Part shown: in pieces, positions 1-9,341 of the stretch
Layout of the letters: each line of letters opens with the position of its first letter
Numbering within the stretch: position 1 is the stretch's first letter
NCBI RefSeq assembly: GCF_000315425.1
Contig: NZ_JH992922.1
Coordinates: 1,199,922-1,263,921, forward strand
Origin: Massilia timonae CCUG 45783
GTDB lineage: Bacteria; Pseudomonadota; Gammaproteobacteria; Burkholderiales; Burkholderiaceae_D
Reading direction: 5' to 3'
DNA length: 64,000 bases
The notes under the pieces: generated by a model
What the model saw: the letters and a program-made list of their open reading frames with translations, nothing else
What the model was told of the DNA's origin: nothing
Databases searched by the model: none
Program-made: the position numbers and the translations under genes

Positions 1-237
1 CACGTTGAGGCAGGAGCGCACCACCTCGACCGAGGCGAAGCCCAGCAGGCGCAGCGCGACGATGGGCTTGTGCAGGCGCGGGTAGCCCAGCGGGTTGAGG
101 TGGCGGGTCAGGACCGGGCCGGCGATGCCGAACAGCGCGCCGAGCAGGATGTGGCCAGGATACAGGGTCTGGTTCAGCAGCAGCCACAGGCCGCACAGCG
201 CCAGCGACACGAAGGGATGGGGAAGCCAGCGGGTCAT
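1..237 (-). CDS. mrpE: Na+/H+ antiporter subunit E, MrpE (3' end outside window)
   Basis: Small membrane subunit of the multi-subunit Mrp monovalent cation/proton antiporter in the inner membrane. Only the first 79 residues are inside the window; the gene runs off the left edge. The visible part has a hydrophobic N-terminal segment (residues about 8-22), a short loop, a second hydrophobic stretch and then a GYPRLHKP-type cytoplasmic segment, as expected for MrpE. The start is fixed by an ATGA overlap of 4 bases with the stop of mrpD, which implies translational coupling. It is the fourth visible gene of the A-C-D-E run; F and G are expected just beyond the edge (inference). Confidence 0.85.
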   Translation of the reverse strand, partial: MTRWLPHPFVSLALCGLWLLLNQTLYPGHILLGALFGIAGPVLTRHLNPLGYPRLHKPIVALRLLGFASVEVVRSCLNV

Positions 238-1898
238 GGCGCCTCCTTGGGCGAGAGGGGCGCGGGCGCCGGGTTCGATACCGGTCCCGGCACGGTCGGC
301 TCGGCCAGCACGCGGCCGATGTAGGCGCCCGGACGGTGGATGTCGTCGCTGGCGCGGGCCAGGTAGCCGAACAGCGGATTGGCCTGCACGGTCATCAGGA
401 CCGACAGCGCCAGCAGGAACAGGATCGGCGCCACTTCGGAGCGGTGCACCTTGGGCGGCTCGGTGGCGCCGCTGGCCCAGAAGGTGCGCACGCCGAAGCG
501 CATCATCGAGATCACGGCGATCAGGCCCGAGACGATGATCAGGGCCATCAGGGTCCAGCCGGACGCGGAGATCGCGGCCGCGCCCGACACCGCGTCGACC
601 TGCGGATTGAGCAGCGCGTGGAACATGCCGAACTTGGCCACGAAGCCCGACAGCGGCGGCAGGCCGGCGATCATCAGCGCGCAGGCGGCGAAGGCCAGCG
701 ACAGGAAGGCCATCGCGGCCGGCACGCCGCGGCCGGTCGGCTCGTCCGGCGCATCCTCGACCGCGAACGCTTCCATGGTCAGCGCCAGCATCGCCGAGCG
801 CGGGGTGCGGATGCGGTCGATCAGCTCGATCAGCAGCAGGAAGGCGGCCACCGCGATGGTGGAGCCGATCAGGTAGTAGATGCCGGCCGTCACCAGGGTC
901 GGCTGGCCGTAGCCGATCACCGCCAGCAGGGTGCCGGACGAGACGATCGCGCCATAGCCCGCCATGCGGCCGGCGGTGTCGGTCGACAGCATGCCGGCGG
1001 CGCCGAACACGATGGTCGCCATGCCGGCATACAGCAGCGCGTCGCCGCCGAAGCCGGCGGCGGCGCCCGCGTTGTCCGAGAAGATCAGGAGCCACAGGCG
1101 CAGGATGACGTAGGCGCCGACCTTGGTCATCAGGACCAGCATCACCGCCACCGGCGGCGAGGCCGCGGCATAGGTGGTGGGCAGCCAGAAGCCCAGCGGC
1201 CACATGGCGCCCTTGGTCAGGAAGGCCAGCGCCAGCACGCTGGCGCCGACCTTGAACAGGGCCAGTTCCTCGCCCGCCAGCAGCGGCACGCGCGCGGCCA
1301 GGTCGGCCATGTTCAGGGTGCCGGTGGTGGCGTAGATCAGGGCGGTGCCAAGCAGGAACAGCAGGGCGGCGGCCAGGTTGATCGCGATGTACTGCATGCT
1401 GGCGCGAATGCGCTCGGCGTTATACCCATGCAGCACCAGGCCATACGACGCGGCCAGCATCACCTCGAAGAACACGAACAGGTTGAACAGGTCGTGCGTC
1501 AGGAAGGCGCCGTTAATGCCCATCAGCAGGAACTGGAACAGCGTGTGGTAATGCACGCCGATCCGGCCCCAGCGGGTGCGGGTGAAGTGCAGCGAGGCCA
1601 GGCCGAGCACCGCGGTCAGCAGCAGCATGATGGCGCTCAGGCGGTCGGCCAGCAGGGCGATGCCGAACGGCGCGCTCCAGTTGGCGGCCAGGTAGATGCC
1701 CATGCCTTCCTGCCAGTGGCCGCCGTCGGTCATGAAGATCAGCGCCAGCGAAGTCGCCAGCAGGCCCAGCAGCGAGGCGTAGCTGAGCCAGTACTTCAGG
1801 CGGTGCCAGCCCTGCGTCAGCGGGGCCAGGGCGGCGCCCACCAGCAGCGGCAGCAATACCGGCACCAGGATCAGGTGCTGGGTCCAGTGCAAACTCAT
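234..1898 (-). CDS. mrpD: Na+/H+ antiporter subunit D, MrpD
   Basis: Large proton-translocating subunit of the Mrp antiporter, homologous to the NuoM/NuoN subunits of complex I. The 554-residue product is almost entirely hydrophobic, with about 14 predicted membrane segments. It contains the family-typical region around residues 130-165 (NLFVFFEVMLAASYGLVLHG, with the conserved Glu) and the Lys-containing stretch FLTKGAMWPLGFWLPTTYA near residues 225-245. The start overlaps the end of mrpC by 4 bases and its end overlaps mrpE by 4, so the operon is tightly coupled. Length is somewhat above the roughly 500 usual for MrpD because of a C-terminal tail rich in Pro and Ala. Confidence 0.93.
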   Translation of the reverse strand: MSLHWTQHLILVPVLLPLLVGAALAPLTQGWHRLKYWLSYASLLGLLATSLALIFMTDGGHWQEGMGIYLAANWSAPFGIALLADRLSAIMLLLTAVLGLASLHFTRTRWGRIGVHYHTLFQFLLMGINGAFLTHDLFNLFVFFEVMLAASYGLVLHGYNAERIRASMQYIAINLAAALLFLLGTALIYATTGTLNMADLAARVPLLAGEELALFKVGASVLALAFLTKGAMWPLGFWLPTTYAAASPPVAVMLVLMTKVGAYVILRLWLLIFSDNAGAAAGFGGDALLYAGMATIVFGAAGMLSTDTAGRMAGYGAIVSSGTLLAVIGYGQPTLVTAGIYYLIGSTIAVAAFLLLIELIDRIRTPRSAMLALTMEAFAVEDAPDEPTGRGVPAAMAFLSLAFAACALMIAGLPPLSGFVAKFGMFHALLNPQVDAVSGAAAISASGWTLMALIIVSGLIAVISMMRFGVRTFWASGATEPPKVHRSEVAPILFLLALSVLMTVQANPLFGYLARASDDIHRPGAYIGRVLAEPTVPGPVSNPAPAPLSPKEAP

Positions 1899-2239
1899 AA
1901 TTCAGGCTCCTTGCCATCCACGTGGTCGGTGCCGGTCAGGCCGCGCGAACCGATCATCACCACCAGGTACAGCGCGGTGGTGGCGAAGCCGATGACGATG
2001 GCCGTCAGCACCAGGGCTTGCGGCAGCGGGTCGGCCAGGACGGCCGGATTGGGCGTCGTGCCGGCGGGCGTGAGCGGCGGGGCGTCGACCCACAGGCGGC
2101 CCATGATGAAAATGAACAGGTTGACGGCATACGACATCAGCATCAGGCCCGAGAGCACCTGGAAGCTGCGCGGACGCAGGATCAGCCAGATGCCGGAGCC
2201 GAACACGATGCCGATGGCGAGCGAAATGACGAGCTCCAT
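1895..2239 (-). CDS. mrpC: Na+/H+ antiporter subunit C, MrpC
   Basis: NuoK-like small membrane subunit of the Mrp antiporter. The 114-residue product has three hydrophobic segments and the family motif with the PLPQALVLTAIVIGFATTAL stretch (residues about 71-90). The ATG at 2239 touches the mrpA stop codon (TGATG, one-base overlap), which selects this start over longer upstream frames. The stop overlaps mrpD by 4 bases. All features match MrpC in length and position. The C-terminal tail ends in a short acidic/charged segment (DHVDGKEPEL). Confidence 0.93.
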   Translation of the reverse strand: MELVISLAIGIVFGSGIWLILRPRSFQVLSGLMLMSYAVNLFIFIMGRLWVDAPPLTPAGTTPNPAVLADPLPQALVLTAIVIGFATTALYLVVMIGSRGLTGTDHVDGKEPEL

Positions 2240-5151
2240 CAGAAGATCTCCTTGGCGGGCGGGATGGTGGCGCGCGTGGCGTCGGCCGCCGCGCGGTGGC
2301 TGCGCAGCGACTGGTGGGCCAGCGCGACCAGGGTCAGCATGGTGGAACCGACCACCACCAGGAACACGCCCAGGTCGAACATGAAGGCGCTCGGGACGTG
2401 GATCTCGTCCAGGATCGGCAGGGTGAGGTGGGCGGTGTGGCTGGTCAGGAACGGGTAGCCGAGGAACCAGGCGCCGATGCCGGTGAAGGCGGCGCACGCG
2501 AGGCCCCAGGCGATCCAGCGGTGCGGCCGCAGGCGCAGGTGCGATTCGACCCAGTCGGTGCCGGCCACCATGTACTGCACGATCAGCGCGGTGGCGAAGA
2601 TCAGGCCGGCGACGAAGCCGCCGCCCGGCAGGTTATGGCCGCGCATGAAGAAGTAGGCCGCCATCACGCCCATCACCGGCAGCAGCATGCGCAGGTACAC
2701 CGCCGGAATCATGAGGTAGCCGCTCGAGGCCTGCTCGGCCGGGGGCTGGGTGACGGCCGGATCGACGTCGCTGGCCTGCTGCACCGGAATCGCGATCGAT
2801 TCGGTGGCAGGGCGGAAGCGGCGCAGCAGGGCATAGACGGTCAGGGCGACGGCCGACAGCACGGTGATCTCGCCCATGGTGTCGAAGCCGCGGAAGTCGA
2901 CCAGCAGCACGTTGACCACGTTCGAGCCGCCGCCTTCGGTGAGCGCGCGCAGCACGAAGAATTCGCCGATCGAGGGCGGCGGGGACAGGCTCAGGATCGC
3001 ATAGCTGGCGGCGGCGATGCCCAGGCCGCCGGCGACGGCGATGAAGCCGTCGCGCCCGCGGCGGAACCAGGTGCTGGCCGGCGCCCGCTGCTTGAGGCCG
3101 GGCGGGGCGAAGCGCGGCGGCAGCCAGCGCAGGCCGAGCAGGATCAGCACCGTGGTCACGGTTTCCACCATCAGCTGGGTCAGCGCCAGGTCGGGCGCCG
3201 ACAGCCAGACGAAGGTGATCGCGGTCACGATGCCGGTGCCGCCGACCAGGGCCAGCGCCACCAGGCGGTGGTATTTGGCGTTGTAGGCCGCGCCCAGCGC
3301 GCAGCCGGCGCCGATGATCCACAGCACTGCGAACAGCGGGTCGAGCGCGTGCACGCTTAAGGTAGGAATGGCGGGCAGCGGGTCGACCAGCAGCAGCGGC
3401 GTGGCCACCATGAAGGCCATCAGCACCAGCATCTGCGGCTGCAGGCGGCGGGTGCCGGTCCAGCGAATCAATGCGCTGGCGCCGGTCGACAGCGCCAGCA
3501 TGGTGTTCTCGTAGGCCTGCGCGCCTTTCAGGCGATGCAGCACCGGCACTTCGGTGCGCTCGCGCAGGTCGTGGCGGCGCAGCAGCACCCAGTACAGCAG
3601 GGCGCCCAGCACCAGCGCGGCGCCGCTCATCCCGAGCGCCAGGTTGAAGCCGTGCCAGATCGCCAGGTCGTATTCGGGCATGGCGGCGCCCAGCACCGAG
3701 CCCGATGCGACGGCCAGCACGTCGCCGACCACGCGCTCGGGCATGACGCCGACCGCGATGCACAGCACCACCAGGCACTCGACCGGGAAGCGCATCCAGC
3801 GCGCCGGTTCGTGCGGCTCTTGCGGCAGGTCTTTCGCAAGACGGCCGAAGAACACGCTGATGAAGCGCAGCGAGTAGGCGACGCTGAAGATGCCCATCGC
3901 CACCGCCACGTACGACAGGGTCCAGTCTTCGCTGCCGCCCACGTGGGCGGTCTCGGCGAAGAACATCTCCTTGGACAGGAAGCCGTTCAGCAGCGGCACG
4001 CCGGCCATCGAGGCCGAGGCCACGATCGCCAGCGCGGCCGTCACCGGCATCGCCTTGCGCAATCCGCGCAGCACGCGCATGTCGCGGGTGCCGGTCTCGT
4101 GGTCGACGATGCCGACCGCCATGAACAGCGAGGCCTTGAAGATCGCGTGGTTCATGATGTGGAACACCGCCGCCACCACCGACAGCGGGGTGCCGATGCC
4201 CAGCAGGCAGGTGATCAGGCCCAGATGGCTGATGGTCGAGTAGGCCAGCAGCCCCTTCATGTCGTTCTGGAAGATCGCGAAGAACGAGGCCAGCGCCAGC
4301 GTGGTGGCGCCGGCGCCGACGATGATCCAGGTCCATTCCGGCGTGCCGCCGAGGGCCGGGTACAGGCGCGTGAGCAGGAACACCCCGGCCTTGACCATGG
4401 TGGCCGAGTGCAGGTAGGCCGACACCGGGGTCGGCGCCGCCATCGCGTGCGGCAGCCAGAAGTGGAACGGGAACTGCGCGCTCTTGGTCAGCGCGCCAAG
4501 GGCGATCAGCACCAGCGCCGGCAGGTACAGCGCATGGGCGCGGATCTGGTCGCCGGCCGCCAGCACCGCCTCGAGCTCGTAGCTGCCGACGATATGGCCG
4601 AGCGTGAGCACGCCGGCCAGCAGGCACAGGCCGCCGGCGGTGGTGACGGTGAAGGCCATGCGCGCGCCGCGGCGGGCGTCGTTGCTCTCCTGCCAGTAGC
4701 CGATCAGCAGGAAGGACGTCAGGCTGGTAAGTTCCCAGAACACCACCAGCTGGATCAGGTTGCCGGACAGGACCACGCCCATCATCGAGCCCATGAAGGC
4801 CAGCATGTAGGCGTAGAAGCGCGCGACCGGGTCGCGCTTGGACATGTAGTAGCGCGCGTACAGGATCACCAGCAGGCCGATGCCGAGCACCATGATCGAG
4901 AACAGCCAGGCCAGGCCGTCCATGCGGATGATGATGTCGAGGCCGAACATCGGCAGCCAGCTGTGGCGCGACTGCAGGACTTCGCCGGCGTCCAACCGGC
5001 CGAACTGGGAGATGGCGAAGAGAAGGGCCAAAAGGGTGAACGCGCCGGCCGCGATGGCAGGACGGTTGCGCGACCCATTGGGCAGGCAGGCGGCGACGAA
5101 GGCGCCGGCGAAGGGAAGAAGGACGAGCAGGATCAGTGGCAGTGAGGTCAT
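2239..5151 (-). CDS. mrpA: Na+/H+ antiporter subunit A (MrpA with fused MrpB domain)
   Basis: Largest subunit of the Mrp antiporter, about 970 residues and highly hydrophobic. The N-terminal part is NuoL-like, with the VVFWELTSLTSFLLIGYW region near residue 140, TKSAQFPFHFWLPHAM near 225-240 and NHAIFKASLFM near 335. The C-terminal region holds an MrpB-like domain (PVMGVMAAYFFMRGHNLPGGGFVAGLI), so subunit B is fused, as in many proteobacteria with mrpACDEFG operons. I prefer the third of three clustered start codons (5151) because AGGA lies 8 bases before it; an ATG at 5160 is also possible. It is the first gene of the operon and there is a 60-base gap to the upstream stress-protein gene. Confidence 0.93.
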   Translation of the reverse strand: MTSLPLILLVLLPFAGAFVAACLPNGSRNRPAIAAGAFTLLALLFAISQFGRLDAGEVLQSRHSWLPMFGLDIIIRMDGLAWLFSIMVLGIGLLVILYARYYMSKRDPVARFYAYMLAFMGSMMGVVLSGNLIQLVVFWELTSLTSFLLIGYWQESNDARRGARMAFTVTTAGGLCLLAGVLTLGHIVGSYELEAVLAAGDQIRAHALYLPALVLIALGALTKSAQFPFHFWLPHAMAAPTPVSAYLHSATMVKAGVFLLTRLYPALGGTPEWTWIIVGAGATTLALASFFAIFQNDMKGLLAYSTISHLGLITCLLGIGTPLSVVAAVFHIMNHAIFKASLFMAVGIVDHETGTRDMRVLRGLRKAMPVTAALAIVASASMAGVPLLNGFLSKEMFFAETAHVGGSEDWTLSYVAVAMGIFSVAYSLRFISVFFGRLAKDLPQEPHEPARWMRFPVECLVVLCIAVGVMPERVVGDVLAVASGSVLGAAMPEYDLAIWHGFNLALGMSGAALVLGALLYWVLLRRHDLRERTEVPVLHRLKGAQAYENTMLALSTGASALIRWTGTRRLQPQMLVLMAFMVATPLLLVDPLPAIPTLSVHALDPLFAVLWIIGAGCALGAAYNAKYHRLVALALVGGTGIVTAITFVWLSAPDLALTQLMVETVTTVLILLGLRWLPPRFAPPGLKQRAPASTWFRRGRDGFIAVAGGLGIAAASYAILSLSPPPSIGEFFVLRALTEGGGSNVVNVLLVDFRGFDTMGEITVLSAVALTVYALLRRFRPATESIAIPVQQASDVDPAVTQPPAEQASSGYLMIPAVYLRMLLPVMGVMAAYFFMRGHNLPGGGFVAGLIFATALIVQYMVAGTDWVESHLRLRPHRWIAWGLACAAFTGIGAWFLGYPFLTSHTAHLTLPILDEIHVPSAFMFDLGVFLVVVGSTMLTLVALAHQSLRSHRAAADATRATIPPAKEIF

Positions 5152-5211
5152 CGACATCATCCTTCGGGGCAGTGCGACATGTAGCGGCGCGCGCAGAGGC
5201 GCAGGGCGGTT

Positions 5212-6105
5212 TCAGGTTTCTTCATTCTCATCATATTCTCCAGGGCGCACAGGGGGACGCACGAGCAGCGTGTCGCACACGACTGCCTGCAGCAGGTATT
5301 CACTGCGGCTACCGGTCAGGAGGCGCATCAGCGCCGATTCTTCATGCAGGCCGAGCACGACCAGATCAATACTATTATCCACTACATGGCGCGCAAGCTG
5401 CGAGGCCGGTTCGCCTTCGCCGATCACCGGGTCGACCAGCTCACGGACGCCGGGCGGCAGCGCGCAGCCGTCCAGGAAGCGGATCAGTTCCGCATGTGGA
5501 CGCGCGTCGGGCGCCAGCGCTTCGGCGTCATGCGCATGGAACACGGTGAGCCGGCGCTGCGGGAACAGGCTGGCCGCCGTTTCCAGCGCCAGCTTCGCGG
5601 CCGGCGTGAAGTCGGTCGCGACCATGATGCGGCGGTAGGGGCCGCGCACGCGCTGGCGCACCACCAGCAGTGGCTGCGCCAGGGCGCGCGCCAGTTTCTC
5701 GACGGTGGAGCCGAGCAGCAGGTCGCCCAGGCTGTCGTGCTGCGAGGCGCCGGCGACCACGATGGCGCCGGGCAGGGTGGCCGCGCCGTCGAGGATGGCG
5801 GCGGCGGCCGGGCCGGTGGCGAAACGCTGGGTGACCTGCAGGGGCGAGCCGGCGAACTCGCGCGCGAACTCGGCGCGCGCCGCGCGTTCCTGGTGTTCGC
5901 GGCCGGCGTCGTCGCCCTGCCATTGGAGCACTTCGCCGGGCGCCTGGGGCGCGTCGTGCACCGTCAGGACCACCAGCGGTAGTGAAAATTCGTCGGCCAG
6001 CTGCTTGGCGCGTTCCAGGGGCCGGTCGCAGCGGGCGCTCAGGTCCGTCGCAAGCAACAATCCGCGGGGCGTAGTCGGGCTACGGTCTGGCATGCGCCGC
6101 CTCAT
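5212..6105 (-). CDS. Universal stress protein with two UspA domains
   Basis: Soluble, probably cytoplasmic stress protein of 297 residues with two tandem UspA-type domains. Domain 1 (about residues 12-150) starts LLLATDLSARCDRPLERAKQLA and ends with VVAGASQHDSLGDLLLGSTVEKLARALAQPLLVVR, the G-x2-G-x9-GS signature of the ATP-binding subclass in slightly altered form. Domain 2 (about 158-285) starts RIMVATDFTPAAKLALETAA and ends with VVLGLHEESALMRLLTGSRSEYLLQAVVCDTLLVR. Two starts, at 6105 and 6093, each have a plausible ribosome site (GAGAAG and GAGG). It is transcribed toward mrpA, so it could lead that operon. The exact ligand is unknown. Confidence 0.88.
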   Translation of the reverse strand: MRRRMPDRSPTTPRGLLLATDLSARCDRPLERAKQLADEFSLPLVVLTVHDAPQAPGEVLQWQGDDAGREHQERAARAEFAREFAGSPLQVTQRFATGPAAAAILDGAATLPGAIVVAGASQHDSLGDLLLGSTVEKLARALAQPLLVVRQRVRGPYRRIMVATDFTPAAKLALETAASLFPQRRLTVFHAHDAEALAPDARPHAELIRFLDGCALPPGVRELVDPVIGEGEPASQLARHVVDNSIDLVVLGLHEESALMRLLTGSRSEYLLQAVVCDTLLVRPPVRPGEYDENEET

Positions 6106-6245
6106 GGAAAGTCTTCTCGGAAGGCGACACTCTACCGTAGTTGATGACCTGACTACAACGCGTTTCTTCAGTTATTTTGAATTTACTTCGGATAACTCCG
6201 GGTGCAGTGCAGCATTTTCGCGCATCGTCGACCCGGATCTCTGCG

Positions 6246-6785
6246 TCAGGCGGTAACGTCGAGCGCCGGCGTGGCGCCCACGTCCTGTCCATACGCGGCG
6301 CGCACCTCGGCCTGCTTCTCGTTCTGCTCGCGCAGCTTGGCCTCGTAGGCGGCACGTTCCTCGTCGCTGACCGTCTTGTCCGAATTGGTGTCGGCTTCGG
6401 CGATGTAGTCGGTGTCGGTGGTCTCCGAGGACGCTGCAGCGCCCCCAGCGCCACCGGCGCCGCCAGCCGGCGCCGGCGCCGCCGCGGCCGGGTCCTGGGC
6501 GCTTCCGGTTTCCTCGGCCGCGTCACTGTCCTCGCTTGACGCCGTGGCCGATGCCGGCGATGCGTCCACGGCGCGCTGCACGCGCGCGGCGTCGGCCTGA
6601 GCATTCAATTCGTCGCCCAGGCGCGCCGCCGCCGACTCGGCGCTTTGGCTGGGCGCCGGTGGCGTCGCCTCGGCGTCCGGTGACGTGACTGTGGAGGCCG
6701 GGCCAAGCGCCGCTTCGTCGTCCTTCTTCGGGGTTGGGGCATATGCCGCCTGTGCGGCGCTGGCGCCGCCGATGCTGTTGACCAT
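6246..6785 (-). CDS. Small acidic Ala-rich protein with one EF-hand loop
   Basis: Protein of 179 residues, unrecognised overall. Residues 1-120 are low complexity, rich in Ala, Pro, Ser, Glu and Asp, with a Gly/Ala run near 103-118. Residues 132-143 (DTNSDKTVSDEE) form a canonical 12-residue EF-hand loop, with Asp, Asn, Asp, Thr, Ser and Glu at positions 1, 3, 5, 7, 9 and 12. A charged helix follows (EERAAYEAKLREQNEKQAEVR). The start at 6785 has AGGAA six bases upstream; an ATG at 6815 is less likely. There is no signal peptide. Calcium binding is inferred from the loop; the role is unknown. It is divergent from the porin gene. Confidence 0.7.
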   Translation of the reverse strand: MVNSIGGASAAQAAYAPTPKKDDEAALGPASTVTSPDAEATPPAPSQSAESAAARLGDELNAQADAARVQRAVDASPASATASSEDSDAAEETGSAQDPAAAAPAPAGGAGGAGGAAASSETTDTDYIAEADTNSDKTVSDEERAAYEAKLREQNEKQAEVRAAYGQDVGATPALDVTA

Positions 6786-6961
6786 AATCGTTTCCTGTTG
6801 CGGGTTGTCGTCCATGATTAACGGCCGGGCCGGCCGCGCGGCGCAGGGCGGGAAATGTAAAGCCACGTAAAACCAACACGAATGGGGGGATGGGACTCCC
6901 CTCGATTGGGGATAGGCCGGGACAGGCCCCGTGGCCGACAATTCCCGCAAGGAGAATCTCG

Positions 6962-8062
6962 ATGAGTAAATACTCGCGCCGCAGTGCGCTGGCGCTGGCG
7001 GCATGCGTCGCCGCCGCCCAGACCCACGGCCAGGCCCAGACCCATGTCCAGCTGTACGGCCGCCTGAACGTGGCGGCCGAATACGTGAAAGCGTCCGCCA
7101 CCGCCGACGGCCCGCGCCTGAGTCAGCAGCGGGTCTCGAACAACCGCTCGGTGCTGGGTTTTCGGGGCAGCGAAGACCTGGGCAGCGGGGTCAGCGCCAT
7201 CTTCCAGGTCGAGGGCACGCTCTCGCTCGATACCGGCGCGGGCGAGCTCGCGCGCCGCGATACCCGGATCGGCCTCGATGGCGGCTTCGGCACGCTGTTC
7301 GCCGGTCACTGGGTCACCGCCTACAATGGCGCGACGTCGGGACTCGACCCTTTCTATCCAACTACCGCCGGCTATATGAGCATCATCGGCAACGGCGCCG
7401 GGGCGGCGGTCGACAACGTGAACAATCTGTCTTCCTTCGACCGGCGCCAGGCCAACTCCACCCATTATTGGAGCCGGCCCTGGAAAGGTGTCGGCCTGCG
7501 CCTGACCCACGGCCTGGCGGAGGAACGTCCGGCCAGCGGCGCCAGGCCATCCCTGACCTCGGCCGCCGTGGTCTATGAACAGGGGCCGTGGTATGCGACG
7601 CTGGCCCACGAGCGACACCACGAATACCAGGGGCCGGGATTGCGCGACAGCGGCACCAAGCTGGCCGTGGCGCGCCGCTTCGGCGACACCCGGGTGGCGC
7701 TGCTGGCCGAACGCCTGGAATACGAGACCGCCGGCGGCGGCCTGGATCGCAATGCCTGGTATGTCTCGGTCACCCATCAACTCGGCGCGCACGGCCTGCG
7801 CCTCGGGCTGGCGCATGCCGGCGACGGCAAGGGCGCCGACGGCAACCGGGTCGGCTTCATCCGCGGCGGCGCACGCACCGGCGCCACCCACGTCACGCTC
7901 GGCTACGAATACCTGCTATCGAAGCGCACCGCGCTGTATGCCTACGTCACCCACCTCGACAATGAGGCGAACGGCGCCTACGACTTCGCGATCAACAGCC
8001 TGGAGGCGGCGCCCGGCGCAACCCTGAAAGGCGCCGCGCTCGGCCTGCGCCACGCCTTCTGA
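6962..8062 (+). CDS. Gram-negative general porin
   Basis: Outer-membrane beta-barrel porin of 366 residues, of the Burkholderiales general porin type. It has an N-terminal signal peptide (basic start, then ALALAACVAAAQTHGQA) followed directly by the typical first strand VQLYGRLNVAAEYV. The family stretches SRLGFRGSEDLG-like (here SVLGFRGSEDLGSG), AIFQVEG and RDTRIGLDGGFGTLFAGHW are present, and the chain ends in LRHAF with the C-terminal Phe needed for barrel assembly. The ribosome site AGGAGA precedes the ATG. Divergently arranged from the EF-hand gene. Substrate selectivity cannot be read from the sequence. Confidence 0.92.
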   Translation: MSKYSRRSALALAACVAAAQTHGQAQTHVQLYGRLNVAAEYVKASATADGPRLSQQRVSNNRSVLGFRGSEDLGSGVSAIFQVEGTLSLDTGAGELARRDTRIGLDGGFGTLFAGHWVTAYNGATSGLDPFYPTTAGYMSIIGNGAGAAVDNVNNLSSFDRRQANSTHYWSRPWKGVGLRLTHGLAEERPASGARPSLTSAAVVYEQGPWYATLAHERHHEYQGPGLRDSGTKLAVARRFGDTRVALLAERLEYETAGGGLDRNAWYVSVTHQLGAHGLRLGLAHAGDGKGADGNRVGFIRGGARTGATHVTLGYEYLLSKRTALYAYVTHLDNEANGAYDFAINSLEAAPGATLKGAALGLRHAF

Positions 8063-8145
8063 TCCCTGAGATTGTCCGGCGCCCATCCTGGCGCTACACT
8101 TGGTTGTCCCGCCGCCGATATGGAAGTTCAACCGAGGAGAAGCCG

Positions 8146-9294
8146 ATGAAAGCGCTGTTGATGGCAGTCGTGTCGCTGTTCCTGGTCAGCTGTTCGGGCG
8201 CGCCGCGCGGGCCCGACCCTGGTTTTTCCGACCCCGACATCGAGGCCCTGATGGCGCGCCAGAAGGTGGTGGGGCTGGCGCTGGCGCTGATCGACGAGGG
8301 CCGGGTGGTCAAGGTCGCGGCCTACGGCAAGCGCAACCTGGAGCGCGGCCTGCCGCTGCAGCCCGACACCGTCATGTATGGCGCCTCGCTGACCAAGACC
8401 GCCTTCGCCTACATGCTGCTGCAGCTGGCCAGCGAAGGCCGGCTCGATCTCGACGCCCCGCTCACGCAGCTGCTGCCCAAGCCCCTGCCCGAGTACCGCC
8501 TGGGCGAGCGCCGGGATTTCAGCGACCTGGCGCTGGATGAACGCTGGCGCCGGCTCACGCCGCGCATCCTGCTCACGCACGCCGGCGGCTTCGCCAACTT
8601 CCGCTGGCTGGAGCCGGACGAAAAGCTGCGCTTTCACTTCGACCCCGGCGCGCGCTACGCCTATTCGGCCGAAGGCATGTACATCCTGCAGCTGATCGTC
8701 GAGCAGGGCCTCGGGCTCGATGCCGGCCGCGAGATGCAGGTGCGCGTGTTCGACCGCCTCGGTATGCCCAATACCGCCATGCGCTGGCGGCCCGACTTCG
8801 CCGCCAACCTGGCCGACGGCTATACCCTGGAGGGCAAGATGGAGCCGCACGACCAGCGCGGCGCCGTCACCGCCGCCGGTTCGATGGACACCACGATCGC
8901 CGACCAGGCCCGCATGTGGGCGGCGCTCGTGCGCGGCGACGCGCTGAGCCCCCGGATGCGCGCCGAGATGGTGCGCCCGCAACTGCCGATCCTGAGCGCC
9001 GGCCAGTTCCCGACCCTGGTGTCGCGGCCCGGTGCGCAGGTAGCGGGACTGGCGGCCGGCCTGGGCGTGGTCACCTTCCAGGACCGCAGCGGGCGCGGAT
9101 GGTTCAAGGGCGGGCACAACGACAGCACCGGCAATATGGCGATCTGCCTGGAGGCGCGCCGGCGCTGCCTGGTGATGCTGTCCAACGACGTGCGCGCCGA
9201 GCGCATCTTCCCCGAGATTGCGCGCCTGGCGCTGGGCGAGAACGACATGCCGTGGCGCTGGGAATACGGCTGGTACGGCGCGTCCCGGCCGTGA
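8146..9294 (+). CDS. Lipoprotein serine hydrolase, class C beta-lactamase / PBP-like
   Basis: Predicted 382-residue serine hydrolase of the beta-lactamase class C / D-alanyl-D-alanine carboxypeptidase-like fold. The start at 8146 is chosen for the GAGGAGA site and because it gives a lipoprotein signal (MKALLMAVVSLFLVSC, lipobox LVSC with Cys16). The catalytic S-x-x-K is S81-L-T-K84, and a YAYSAEG segment stands where the Y-x-N element is expected (Ala replaces Asn). A KGGHNDSTGN segment is the likely third active-site strand. It is probably anchored in the periplasm. Real substrates could be esters or peptides; beta-lactam hydrolysis should not be assumed. It follows the porin gene by 83 bases. 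Confidence 0.85.
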   Translation: MKALLMAVVSLFLVSCSGAPRGPDPGFSDPDIEALMARQKVVGLALALIDEGRVVKVAAYGKRNLERGLPLQPDTVMYGASLTKTAFAYMLLQLASEGRLDLDAPLTQLLPKPLPEYRLGERRDFSDLALDERWRRLTPRILLTHAGGFANFRWLEPDEKLRFHFDPGARYAYSAEGMYILQLIVEQGLGLDAGREMQVRVFDRLGMPNTAMRWRPDFAANLADGYTLEGKMEPHDQRGAVTAAGSMDTTIADQARMWAALVRGDALSPRMRAEMVRPQLPILSAGQFPTLVSRPGAQVAGLAAGLGVVTFQDRSGRGWFKGGHNDSTGNMAICLEARRRCLVMLSNDVRAERIFPEIARLALGENDMPWRWEYGWYGASRP

Positions 9295-9341
9295 ATGGTC
9301 CGCGGGCATCCGTGCCCGCCTGAAAGGCCGTGACTGGTACG

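Noticed and set aside
336..5145. Long plus-strand frames (for example 336-2384 and 3535-5145) opposite the mrp genes
   Set aside because: They are Gln/His/Arg/Ala-rich shadows typical of the complement of GC-rich membrane-protein genes; the minus-strand mrp products are unmistakable.
8146..9294. Calling the class C-like serine hydrolase an antibiotic-resistance beta-lactamase
   Set aside because: The Y-x-N element is altered, the protein is a lipoprotein, and the family is broad; there is no evidence for beta-lactam hydrolysis.
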